DNA from: Scilla litardierei
Taxonomy: Eukaryota; Streptophyta; Magnoliopsida; Asparagales; Asparagaceae
NCBI GenBank assembly: GCA_030789695.1
Contig: CM061141.1
Coordinates: forward strand, 164,577,579-164,641,578
DNA length: 64,000 nucleotides
Direction of reading: 5' to 3'
Shown here: positions 1 to 9,945 of the stretch, piece by piece
Position numbering within the stretch: the first letter of the stretch is position 1
Layout: each line of letters opens with the position of its first letter
Made by a program: the position numbers and the translations under genes
The notes under the pieces: generated by a model
Told to the model about the DNA's origin: nothing
The model's input: the letters and a program-made list of their open reading frames with translations, nothing else
Databases searched by the model: none

Positions 1-46
1 ACCAAGCTCACGCTCTCGCGCTATTGCCGGTCTATAGCAACCTAGA

Positions 47-344
47 TTAGGGCCCAATCTCTTGCAAACCCTAACCTAAGCCGCTAGCATGAAGATTGAC
101 ATCATCGTCCAATCGCTCCTCGAGCCCACTCTCGTGCAAACTCGAGTTACGATCTAGGTTGTGATAGTTCGTATTCGTCCAATCTCTTGCAAACGAATAT
201 GGGTATAGATTTACAATTAAAAATCCTAGCTTTGGTCCAATCTCTTGCAAACCAAATCTAGAGAAATCCAATTGTAAATCTAAATCGAATATCTAGGCCT
301 TCCCATCGATTAGAATCCAATCTCTTGCAAATCTCAAATCGATG
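47..344 (-). repeat. Array of five hairpins with a constant loop and variable stems (LTR of A, copy 1)
   Basis: Five inverted repeats enclose nearly the same loop, CCAATCTCTTGCAA. Stems are TTAGGG/CCCTAA (47-74), CTCGAG/CTCGAG (119-146), ATTCGT/ACGAAT (173-198), TTTGGT/ACCAAA (231-256, with a second outer arm GATTTACAATT at 208-218 pairing with 270-280) and CATCGAT/ATCGATG (304-344). The stems share no sequence, yet each is perfectly complementary. The array lies downstream of the TATA box, so it should be in the transcribed leader of the element RNA. Confidence 0.85.
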
Positions 345-730
345 GAAATCCCTAGCTATCCGTAGTAAATCAATCACAACCTAACCTCCTAGCAATCCTA
401 GCAATTTAGAGGTTCATTCATCACAAATCTGAAATTAGATCCATAGGGTTCATCCCCAAACCCTAGAACAACAAATCTACTCTAGCATAGCAATAAGCAT
501 ATGAGAATCAATAAAAATCATTGCTTGCATACAAAAAGATAGAAAAACAAAGATTCAAATAAAAAGAAGAAAATACTTAGCTTGATGAAGATCTTCAATC
601 CAAAATACAAGCTTTTAGATCCAAGAGGGGGCCTAGGGCATGGCCTAACCTCTAAAATAATCCTAAGAAAAACATATGGGGGCTAAGAAAACATAATGGG
701 GATCCCCCTCTAATGGTGGCTACAAACCCC

Positions 731-737
731 TTAAATA
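731..737 (-). promoter_or_regulatory. TATA-like box of LTR A
   Basis: The minus strand reads GAGTATTTAAGG here. It lies about 95 bp downstream, in transcription direction, of the palindrome array, as in other LTRs of this window. The second copy is at 6687-6693. Confidence 0.5.
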
Positions 738-829
738 CTCTCCCAAAACCCTAGCAAGAAACCCTAGAAAACCCCTCAAATTCGTGCCCAAAAACAGCCC
801 AAACCGCAACTTAAAATCTGGGCCCAGGC

Positions 830-1466
830 CGCACTCGGCCGAGTGGAAAATGTGACTCGGCCGAGTGGAAATTCCAGCACTGCAGCATCAACTTGCAGAA
901 ATTCTCCAGATTTCATCCGACATCCGATTTGCGCGTTCTTGGCGGCGTTGGAATCGTCATGAAGTCTACTATCCATAAAAAATATGAGAAAAATACTTTG
1001 CTTGCTGGAATGATAGCAGATTTCAAAAGAGTGGAAGGCTGTCTGATAATCTGGGCACTGCATGTCCTCGGCATGACTCGGCCGAGTTGACTTCTATACT
1101 CGGTCGAGTGGGCTTCTCTACTCGGTCGAGTGATAGAACCTGTAAAATTCCAGTAAGTCAGGGGGTCTTGGGGGCCTGTCTTCGGAGGTGACTCGGCCGA
1201 GTGGCTTTACTCACTCGGCCGAGGGGCATTCGGTAATCGGCCAAGTCGGAGCCCTCAATCGCCTGACGGATTCCAGTAAGTCTGGGATTTTAGCTCGCCG
1301 TCGTCGTGATACCACTCGGGTGAGTGGTGTCTCCATGCTTGGCTGAGTGGGATGGCGATGCTCGGCCGAGTGCACGCTGATACTCAATCTGCTGCGTGTC
1401 CGATCTGGCCATCTGAGCGGGCTTCTTTGCTCGGCTGAGTGACTCCTTCACTCGGCCGAGTGGCAT
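830..1466. repeat. Palindrome array ACTCGGCCGAGT, upstream of the TATA box of LTR A
   Basis: About a dozen perfect or near-perfect copies of CACTCGGCCGAGTGG are spread over 640 bp, with variants such as CTCGGTCGAG and CTCGGCTGAG. The matching array in the second LTR is at 6785-7423. The motif is absent from other LTR families here. The position fits a U3 enhancer or protein-binding array, which is inference. Confidence 0.8.
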
Positions 1467-1767
1467 GCTGAAAATGCCCAATCTTCTCCGTTGCTCCTCC
1501 TCGTCGCTCCTACGGAGTTCCTTCTTCTTCCACCCGTCTCCCATCGCCGAATAGCCCTGAAAAGAGCCTTGGGTGACGCTCCGGAGTGGGTGCAAGTCCC
1601 TTAAGCTCCTTTTTGCTCCCGATCGCTCCATATTTCCTGAAATCCGACAAAAACAAGAAATAGTGAAAAGTAACGCAATATCGTCGAATACTCGTGAAAA
1701 TCGTGATATGGGTGATCGAAATGGCATGCAAATATGCAGAAAAAAGGTGTTAAATATGGACCGATCA

Positions 1768-1782
1768 AAATCCCCCAAGCTT
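1768..1782 (-). promoter_or_regulatory. Polypurine tract of element A
   Basis: The minus strand reads AAGCTTGGGGGATTT directly before the LTR start TGATCGG. It is preceded by a CCTCGAGG-centred inverted repeat (about 1790-1810). The same hairpin-plus-tract arrangement precedes the 3' LTR of element B at 27046-27086. Confidence 0.8.
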
Positions 1783-3738
1783 ACCTCTTACTCGTCCTCG
1801 AGGAAGATAAGTAAAAAGACGAACTCGGGAGATGAAAAATAAGGGAAATGAAATAAAAGAATACGAAGTGGAAGGGGTCGCTAGATTATACTCTCAGATC
1901 TCAAGCCATAAGCTACACATCACGATGACTTGGAAAATACAAATCATATGCTATAAGGATTTCATATCTTTCATAAACATGGTACTTGCAAGCTTTTAAG
2001 AACAATAAGAGGGACTCTCTAAATTCATACAATCAATTCATATCCACATCACGCATTTCATAGAATTTAATATACAAATGTTGGCGATGCACTTTTCAAT
2101 CAAAAGTTATAAATGAAGCATATAAGATACACACCAAGCATGCAATAGAGAATAGAATAAAAGTCATGGCACTCACATATTTATTTCAAATCATGAAAAA
2201 TCTCCATATCTAATATATTTTGCAAAGTCTAAGCATTATCGAATATTCCCATTCATGCACGTCTCCACTCTAATGTCATACTCACTCATATGGTCAAATG
2301 AATTCACCCCCCCAAGCTTAGCTTGAGGCGTCGCATCCAAAGGAATATAATAGTGGAAAATGGGATTTTTGCTTTGGTTTTCCCAAGTATTTTGTGGCTC
2401 CAATAATGAAATAGAGAAATATTTTTTTTTTGGACTTTGTTTCTCATTTTTCTTTTTGGATTTTTGTAGGAGCTATATGATTTGTATTTTTTTGGATTTT
2501 GGCTCCTTTTTGGCTTTTTGGACTTTTTGGAGCTAACTTTTTCTTTTGTGGGGATTGTTGGGAAATAGATGCGATATAAGTAGCTTCAGGAGGTGAACTC
2601 AAGTGACATGTAGAGAATAAAAAGATATATGTGGAGAAAGAAACAATGTAGCACTCGATTCACTCTAAGACGTGCACGAACGGTTCAATAAAATAATACT
2701 TCAACTAAAACTCATATGTAAGCATGGATATTCTCAATCATCTCAATAAAAAGTGAAGTCAAGCGGTAAAGTGCACAATCATATCAAGCATGCAACAGGA
2801 GGTGAATAAGACAATAAAACTGATGCTTCAGATATACTAATGATGCGTGAATCTTGGTGCATTTCCAACAAAAGCATACTAAACACTAATCCATACATTC
2901 AGCTTCAATTAATATCATGCATTCATGTAGATGAATCATCAAAAGAAATAGATTTACAAGCACATGTGAATAGCAAGAGTATGGAATATTCTAAGTAGCA
3001 TGGCAAGGAATAATAAGCATCGTGATGGCTACTTAAGCAATAGGAGATATCATCATAAGGAACACATCTAGCAAAAGAAGAGAAAGGAAAATAAAGAAAT
3101 AAGAAAAAATAAAAGAGAGGAAAGAAAAAAAAACAAGCACACAACATGATGCATGAACACACATAAAAGGAAAATAAGATGGAAAATTCAAAAAGATGAT
3201 GCAAAAATTTTGAAAAAATTTTAAAAACCCTGAAATAAAGTAAAAATGCAATTAATGCATCTAAATGACATGGAAATGCACTCCCCCAAGCTTAAACTTC
3301 ACATTGTCCTCAATGTGATCATAATGAAAGAATATGAGGAACAACGATAATAATAAGGGGTGAATGAAAAATGAAGAAATGAATGACATGAAATCCTAAT
3401 GCAACTACATGCACATGCAATGATGCATGAGAGCGCTTTCCCCCAAGCTTATACCAAACAATCCTATTCAAATGACTCAATCAAAAATGTCATGGCTTTG
3501 CAAAGCGTGATCAAGTCAAATGAATAAGAAAGCAAGGTTTCACTTGAAAGAAATGCTCGAATGTGGTGAGCAAAAGGATGTGACACATCAAAATATGAAG
3601 AGGGCAATAAATATATATAATGGGTTTGGGGTGTAAATGATTTTTGTTGCCGTCATAAGAGGTGATATTTATTCAATCAAATCTATACGGTCCTCTCGCT
3701 GTCGAGAGGATTCGTGTTTATTTAAAGCATAAAAATTT
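1783..3738 (-). other. Non-coding 3' region of element A with repeated polypurine-like motifs
   Basis: No credible ORF is present. Minus-strand polypurine-like motifs AAGCTTGGGGG recur at about 2307-2317, 3283-3291 and 3440-3448. The one at 3283 is preceded, on the minus strand, by an inverted repeat CATTGAGGACAATG. Homologous cassettes occur in elements B and D. The rest is A/T-rich sequence. Confidence 0.6.
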
Positions 3739-4320
3739 CTACACTACTGGATTGATATCACCTATAGTAAAAGGCGGATCCAGTATCTTTGCCGATGCAA
3801 GCAACTGCTCCAACTGCTCCTTCCGTGGCTCTGCCAGGCACGTGTGTCCACGGACTCCATCAGATTCCAGCAATGCGGCTTCCAACATCTCTCCAAGGAC
3901 TCCACCTGTACCCTGCAAGAGATAAGCCGCATCAATCTGATGTGGATAATTTTTCCCCAAAATAAATGTATTCCAAAGAGGGTCATCAACATAAGTATTT
4001 AAAATTAAAAACGGTTGACAACACTTCCCTGGAAATAAATCTCTACTCTCGTATACCACGTCGATCAACTCCTCGTTGTTCGCCTCAGGTTGTTCAGGTA
4101 GCTTCGGCATATAAGCGTGGGTTTCATCAAGCAACTCCTCATCATCGTCAGACTTATCCCATCGCACCTCCTGATCATAATCAATAGCATCCATGGGTGC
4201 TAATTCCTCGCTCTCCTCCTCGTATACGTCCCATCGTACCTCTTGATCATATGTACATGAATCCTGCAAAAGGTGCAATGAGTCGTCAAAATATGAATCA
4301 TGGCTGTGTCCTCGTCTCAA
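3739..4320 (-). CDS. Acidic second ORF of element A (continuation of the gag-like protein)
   Basis: This frame encodes about 193 residues. It opens at a TTG rather than ATG and overlaps the end of the upstream gag-like ORF by 4 nt in another frame, so it is either reached by frameshifting or was split from it by an indel. The N-terminal third is very acidic and contains a short internal duplication, DQEVRWD, twice about 33 residues apart. The C-terminal part, beginning near PFLILNTYVDDPLWNTF, matches no family I recognise. It lies where a gag C-terminus or protease would be expected, but no DTG/DSG protease motif and no CCHC knuckle are visible. Function unknown. Confidence 0.5.
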   Translation of the reverse strand: MRRGHSHDSYFDDSLHLLQDSCTYDQEVRWDVYEEESEELAPMDAIDYDQEVRWDKSDDDEELLDETHAYMPKLPEQPEANNEELIDVVYESRDLFPGKCCQPFLILNTYVDDPLWNTFILGKNYPHQIDAAYLLQGTGGVLGEMLEAALLESDGVRGHTCLAEPRKEQLEQLLASAKILDPPFTIGDINPVV

Positions 4321-5282
4321 TGCACGGCCTCCTCGGTGACTAGCTCTGGCTCCGCATGTAAGGCCTCCTCAAAATCAAGCTCTGGCTCATGTGGCTGGCA
4401 AGGGGGAGCGACGATGACACAAGCTGACTCTCCCCCAAGCTGAACGTGGACATCCTCCTCAGGCTCCTTAGGTATAGAAGGCAATGTAAGCGTCATCATC
4501 TCCTTTTCATGCCTCTTTCTTTGTTTCTGCCCTGGAGCTCGAGGCACCCGATTGCATGGCTTGGCCTCCTCAATAGTAGGTGCAGGTGGCTCTATGGGCT
4601 CATGTATCTTGACCGCGGTATAAAAGTGGGTCTTGTGCCCCTCAACTAGAGCATAGACTCCATCATCAATTGTGCCTGTGGAAGAGATACAATGAGTAAT
4701 AAAGTTTTGAAATTCGAGCTCAAAAGGTTCACCTGCCGTTATTGTCAATGGACCGGAATCTCGAACTACGTCAATAATGTTTCTCAATAGGTCCATATAT
4801 GTGTCCTCCTTTGACAGTTCAGATGTCTCTATTTGTGGATTGTTGATGGTGTAAATGTGGATATGATCACCTTTAAGTGAAGCATACACTCCATCTATGA
4901 TAGTACCTGCGCTAGAGACATTAGCCATAACAAAATCGATGAATACTTGGTCGTATGGTTTACTTACCGTAACGGTTAGTGAACCGGTAGATCGAGCATC
5001 ATCTATCATTTGCTCCAAGGCTGCTACCAACTGTAGATCACTGAACTTCGCCACTTGCATCCTCTTCAAAAACTCACGTGAGGGTCCCTTTAGCCTTCTA
5101 GTGAAGATATCAAATAGCGTGGAGTCATTCCACTCATGGTCTGACTCCGTCTGGAACATTTCTAACATTCCTTCAAACCTAGACAAGGCTTCCCCGAAGG
5201 ATTCTCCATCAGCCTGATAGAATGCAGCGAGATATATGTAGGATTGTATAGAGCCCGCTCGCATTTTCTTTGGAAGCCCCAT
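4317..5282 (-). CDS. Gag-like protein of element A with a tandemly duplicated domain
   Basis: The 321-residue ORF starts at ATG 5282, about 185 nt downstream of the primer site in element orientation. Residues roughly 15-90 (AAFYQADGESFGEALSRFEG and the following helices) resemble the helical core of plant Gypsy gag. Residues roughly 95-220 hold two copies of an unfamiliar module: STGSLTVTVSKPYDQVFIDF...GVYASLKGDHIHIYT and DSGPLTITAGEPFELEFQNF...GVYALVEGHKTHFYT. The C-terminus is rich in P, E and K. No zinc knuckle is present. The reading frame is open throughout. The likely role is the structural particle protein of a non-autonomous element; the duplicated module has no function I can name. 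Confidence 0.65.
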   Translation of the reverse strand: MGLPKKMRAGSIQSYIYLAAFYQADGESFGEALSRFEGMLEMFQTESDHEWNDSTLFDIFTRRLKGPSREFLKRMQVAKFSDLQLVAALEQMIDDARSTGSLTVTVSKPYDQVFIDFVMANVSSAGTIIDGVYASLKGDHIHIYTINNPQIETSELSKEDTYMDLLRNIIDVVRDSGPLTITAGEPFELEFQNFITHCISSTGTIDDGVYALVEGHKTHFYTAVKIHEPIEPPAPTIEEAKPCNRVPRAPGQKQRKRHEKEMMTLTLPSIPKEPEEDVHVQLGGESACVIVAPPCQPHEPELDFEEALHAEPELVTEEAVH

Positions 5283-5466
5283 CGCTGCAACAACTGTACT
5301 TGATCAATCAAAGTAAACAACCTGGAAAAGACGTCAGTGGTACAAGGAGAGATAAAGATAATAATAACAGGTGGTGGGAAAAAATCTATCTCAATGTTTT
5401 TTTTTGTTTTTTTAATGTAGTCTAATCAACCTAATTGTGACAAATTGGCACCAACGGGAAACACCT
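5283..5466 (-). other. Leader of element A between primer binding site and gag-like ORF
   Basis: This short untranslated leader is A/T-rich on the plus strand, with a T-run near 5398-5412. No ORF or other signal was seen. Confidence 0.5.
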
Positions 5467-5483
5467 CCCCGGCAACGGCGCCA
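5467..5483 (-). promoter_or_regulatory. Primer binding site complementary to tRNA-Asp
   Basis: The minus strand reads TGGCGCCGTTGCCGGGG, complementary to the 3' end of plant tRNA-Asp(GUC). It sits 6 nt inside the LTR end TCA at 5490. This site is usual for Athila-type elements. Confidence 0.9.
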
Positions 5484-5489
5484 AAAACT

Positions 5490-7722
5490 TGATCGCTCCA
5501 GGATGCAACCCAAGAGCACAACCAAAAACTTGGTCGCGCCCCGGATATACACCCGGAGAACGATTGTAGTTTTACCGCAAGCGCACGACGTAGTGGCGAG
5601 CGGGTATCGAACACGAGGAGGTGGTGTTGGTTCCAATCTATCCTAGGTTGGTTTGACAACGAATGTATTATTGGTGGAGATGGCTATGGTGTGATGTAAA
5701 GGCAATGGTGATGGATGTCGGTGTCGATGATAAAGAAATCGGTCAAATATCGATTCAAATACAATATAATAAAAGAGGGAATTTGCCTTGCGGCGATCCT
5801 GTCACAATCGTCGGGCAAAGTATGGGGATATAAAATCAAATAAAGACGTCTAGGGCTAGGGAATTCCCACTACGGATCGTCATACATCATCGTAAATAGT
5901 GAATCTCAATATTACTATACTTGTGTTGAGGTGAACTAGTCGTAACTGAATAGAGAACCAAGCTCATGCTCTCGCGCTATTGCCGGTCTATAGCAACCTA
6001 GATTAGGGCCCAATATCTTGCAAACCCTAACCTAAGCCGCTAGCATGAAGATTGACATCATCGTCCAATCGCTCCTCGAGCCCACTCTCGTGCAAACTCG
6101 AGTTACGATCTAGGTTGTGATAGTTCGTATTCGTCCAATCTCTTGCAAACGAATATGGGTATAGATTTACAATTAAAAATCCTAGCTTTGGTCCAATCTC
6201 TTGCAAACCAAATCTAGAGAAATCCAATTGTAAATCTAAATCGAATATCTAGGCCTTCCCATCGATTAGAATCCAATCTCTTGCAAATCCCAAATCGATG
6301 GAAATCCCTAGCTATCCGTAGTAAATCAATCACAACCTAACCTCCTAGCAATCCTAGCAATTTAGAGGTTCATTCATCACAAATCTGAAATTAGATCCAT
6401 AGGGTTCATCCCCAAACCCTAGAACAACAAATCTACTCTAGCATAGCAATAAGCATATGAGAATCAATAAAAATCATTGCTTGCATACAAAAAGATAGAA
6501 AAACAAAGATTCAAATAAAAAGAAGAAAATACTTAGCTTGATGAAGATCTTCAATCCAAAATACAAGCTTTTAGATCCAAGAGGGGGCCTAGGGCATGGC
6601 CTAACCTCTAAAATAATCCTAAGAAAAACATATGGGGGCTAAGAAAACATAATGGGGATCCCCCTCTAATGGTGGCTACAAACCCCTTAAATACTCTCCC
6701 AAAACCCTAGCAAGAAACCCTAGAAAACCCCTCAAATTCGTGCCCAAAACAGCCCAAACCGCAACTTAAAATCTGGGCCCAGGCCGCACTCGGCCGAGTG
6801 GAAAATGTGACTCGGCCGAGTGGAAATTCCAGCACTGCAGCATCAACTTGCAGAAATTCTCCAGATTTCATCCGACATCCGATTTGCGCGTTCTTGGCGG
6901 CGTTGGAATATTCATGAAGTCTACTATCCATAAAGAATATGAGAAAAATACTTTGCTTGCTGGAATGATAGCAGATTTCAAAAGAGTGGAAGGCTGTCTG
7001 AAAATCTGGGCGCTGCATGTCCTCGGCATCACTCGGCCGAGTTGACTTCTATACTCGGTCGAGTGGGCTTCTCTACTCGGCCGAGTGATAGACCTTGTAA
7101 AATTCCAGTAAGTCAGGGGGTCTTGGGGGTCTGTCTTCGGAGGTGACTCGGCCGAGTGGCTTTACTCACTCGGCCGAGGGGCATTTGGTAATCGGCCGAG
7201 TCGGAGCCCTCAATCGCCTGACGGATTCCAGTAAGTCTGGGATTTTTGCTTGCCGTCGTCATGATGCCACTCGGGCGAGTGGTGTCTCCATGCTTGGCCG
7301 AGTGGGATGGCGATGCTCGGTCGAGTGCACGCTGATACTCAATCTGCTGCGTGTCCGATCTGGCCGGCCGAGCGGGCTTCTTTGCTCGGCCGAGTGACTC
7401 CTTCACTCGGCCGAGTGGCATGCTGAAAATGCCCAATCTTTTCCGTTTCTCCTCCTCGTCGCTCCTACGGAGTTCCTTCTTCTTCCACCCGTCTCCCATC
7501 GCCGAATAGCCCTGAAAAGAGCCTTGGGTGACGCTCCGGAGTGGGTGCAAGTGCCTTAAGCTCCTTTTTGCTCCCGATCGCTCCATATTTCCTGAAATCC
7601 GACAAAAACAAGAAATAGTGAAAAGTAACGCAATATCGTCGAATACTCGTGAAAAGCGTGATATGGGTGATCGAAATGACATGCAAATATGCAGAAAAAA
7701 GGTGTAAAATATGGACCGATCA
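5490..7722 (-). repeat. 5' LTR of element A, complete (2233 bp)
   Basis: Plus-strand ends are TGATCGCTCC and ACCGATCA. It holds a second copy of each signal of the first LTR: hairpin array 6003-6300, TATA-like box 6687-6693 and palindrome array 6785-7423. Small differences from the first LTR fall mostly in hairpin loops and spacers. The inserted side of the junction is sharp at 7723. Confidence 0.9.
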
Positions 7723-7858
7723 GGTCTTGAAATCCTTAGGGCTTGTTCGTTAAATGGTTTAACGTTTTTCCGCTGCTTGCTTTTCTTTTTGCCTCTATCG
7801 TCCTTCCGACATAGGACACTTATAGATATGTTCCCTAAGGATCCCTCAAACCCCATCA
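7723..7858 (+). repeat. 3' tail of a Copia LTR (family of element H)
   Basis: This matches the last part of LTR H (about 47705-47847): GGTCTTGAAATC, TTCCGCTGCTT, GACGTAGGAC/GACATAGGAC and the terminus CCCNTCA. Similarity stops exactly at an LTR-type CA end (7857-7858). It is therefore the right end of an H-family LTR whose left part lies beyond element A. It sits in the protease region of a Sirevirus. Confidence 0.65.
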
Positions 7859-7899
7859 CTTGTCACCCAACTTACTGATAGACAGTAAGTTGTGTTTCA

Positions 7900-9923
7900 A
7901 ACCGTCTACGATTAGCACATTCTTGATGATAGGCTTGTCTGGATCACCAACGATTCCAAAACCCATTATATTTTCCTTGTTGTTGTCTCAAAGGTTACTG
8001 CGTCTCCATCTTTTTATTGAACAGTTGAAAGTAGATTGACGTTTCCAGCCATATATTTGGAGCATCCGCTATCTAGGATCCATTTCACTTTTCTGGGTAC
8101 CTGAAAAGTAAAAAATATGTATTAGTACCCTTTGCTATTGGGTCCTTGTGATTATTCTTTAGAAAGCCAAACCCAACTTGAATTTGTCTTTCTCAATAAT
8201 CTTTATATAATCTGATCTATACAAATCTCTATCATATAAACAAGATTCCTTATGAACCCATATACAGATAGTAGTAGGTTTCCTAGGAGATACATTCGAA
8301 ACATTTCTAGAGGTAGAAACATTTCTTTATGAAGAAGAAGCAAAAGAATTAGCTTTCAACATGTATATGTATGCATGATTCTTCTTATGTGGTCTAACAA
8401 ATGTTTTTTTAACCACTAGATGAAGATGTGTCACCAGGTTTTGGATACATTCTTATGAGAATAGCCCAATCATTGTCTATGATTTATTGGGTGTTGAAAC
8501 TGTAGCAAATCATTGAGATTTGTCTTGCCTTTGTAAAAGTTATTAACATTAGCAGACATCTCGTCATATTTCATCTTGAGTGATGAAACACTATTATCCA
8601 TTTCGGAAAAGCGTGCATGCTATTCTTGAACCTGAGATTTGAGAGTCTTATTCTCTTTATTCAGATTCAAGTCTGAGAGGTCAAAGATTCCTTCTCATAT
8701 ATACTTAATAGCATCAAGTGAAGTGTGTGTGCAGATGATAGTTCTTTATGAACAAGAATAAGAGGGTCATTGCTCTGTTTCATAGACTTTTGTTGTGCAT
8801 TTAGTCTCTTGAACGCATAAAAAGATTATAAAATGTATCAAGGAGTTCTTTATTGTCAAGATGACTTACTTCATTATCATTGTCTTGTGCCATAAAGCAT
8901 ATATGGGTATTCTCTTCATTGGATTATTCATCATTGTCTTCTTCTTCTGAAGATGAATCTCATGTTGTAGGAAAGGCCTTCTTCTCCTTTTCGAACTTAT
9001 TTTCCTTCTTTGAGTAGTCATTGTTGTTGCAGTTCTTGTTCTTTGACTTCAGAAGTGAACAATCCATTTTGATGTGTTCAGGCCTGTTGCAATTGAAATA
9101 AAGAGAAGTACAATAATGCGTAGATTTAAAAATTTTGTACTTACCTCTTCTTAAGAACTTATTAAAGTTCTTAGTCATAAGCACATCATCATCATCATCC
9201 ATCTTGGAATCTTCTGTGTATGATGATGCGTTGAAAGCCAAGAACTTTCTTCTTGATTTCTGATTCTTCTTTTCGATCTTGCAATTGAACTTCGTACGCT
9301 ATCAAATTATCAATAAGCCTTTCAACAGTAAGGGTTGAAAGATCATTGGCCTCTTCAATCACTATAGTCTTCTTCTCCCATACAGTAGTCAAAGCACGGA
9401 GGATCTTGTGAACTTGTTCTGTTTGAGTATATATCTTTCCAAGAGCAGTTAGAGAATTGGTCATGTCGGTGAATCTGGTGAACATTTCTTCAATTGTATC
9501 ATTCTCCTTCATCTTGAACAACTCAAATCTATGAACCAAAACAGAATGTTAAGTCTATTTCACTTTAATGGTTCTTTCATGAGTTACCTCGTGTCTGTTC
9601 CAGATTTCATAAGCAGATTTGGCTTGAGATACTCGATCAAACGCATTCTTATCAATGGCACAAAAGAGTGCATTCATAGCCTTCGTGTTGTGAGTTATCG
9701 TAGTCTTGTCAAGGATGGTCCATTGAGAATAAGGAGTTGATGGTTTCTCATATTACGTTTCCAAGATGTTCCATAACTTATAGTCAATGATTTGAACCTA
9801 GATCGTCATCATCTTCTTCCAATAAGAATAGTTCAATCCATTAGATTGTGGAGGACGAGTGGTAAAGCGCCCTTCTAAAAATTGTGATGTATTGAGATTG
9901 TTCGTCAGATAGGTGTATGCCAT
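7900..9923 (-). pseudogene. Degenerate Copia gag-protease
   Basis: The minus strand from ATG 9923 gives a Copia gag start (TTRPPQSNGLNYSYWKK), then a stop. An open piece at 9539-9195 contains the conserved gag core (FTDMTNSLTALGKIYT, ILRALTTVWEKK). A further piece at 9241-8960 holds a zinc knuckle with its first cysteine lost (YFNCNRPEHIKMDC). Near 8095-8040 the protease motif WILDSGCSKYMAGN is readable, with the usual second histidine replaced by tyrosine. At least three stops and several frameshifts break it. No integrase or reverse transcriptase follows. It is a dead remnant. Confidence 0.75.
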
Positions 9924-9931
9924 CTAGCATT

Positions 9932-9943
9932 GCTTTGATACCA
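9932..9943 (-). promoter_or_regulatory. Copia primer binding site (tRNA-Met type)
   Basis: The minus strand reads TGGTATCAAAGC, one base from the usual TGGTATCAGAGC, two bases after the LTR end CCAACA. Confidence 0.85.
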
Positions 9944-9945
9944 AG

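Larger units (their letters stand above)
1..1767 (-). repeat. 3' LTR of element A (about the first 470 bp lie outside the window)
   Basis: This stretch matches 5957-7722 with few visible substitutions. It ends CCGATCA at 1767, directly followed by the reverse complement of a polypurine tract. The close match of the two LTRs suggests a fairly recent insertion. It contains a hairpin array (47-344), a TATA-like box (731-737) and a palindrome array (830-1466). Confidence 0.9.
1..7722 (-). mobile_element. Element A: gag-only Athila-type LTR retrotransposon, left end outside the window
   Basis: The sequence at 1-1767 is repeated almost identically at 5957-7722, and both copies end in the same LTR terminus, CGATCA. 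Read on the minus strand the order is 5' LTR (5490-7722), tRNA-Asp primer binding site (5467-5483), gag-like ORFs (5282-3739), a long non-coding tail, a polypurine tract (1768-1782) and the 3' LTR (1-1767). LTR ends are TGATCG and CGATCA. The internal region is only about 3.7 kb and holds no recognisable protease, reverse transcriptase or integrase, so the element would depend on enzymes from elsewhere. Assignment to Athila rests on the primer site and on polypurine modules shared with element B. The right flank is a Copia LTR tail, so A inserted into that. Confidence 0.85.

Noticed and set aside
1290..1778. ORF of 162 codons on the minus strand
   Set aside because: Lies entirely in LTR A palindromes and the U3 end; the longer version at 7113-7859 crosses the LTR boundary, so it is not a conserved gene.
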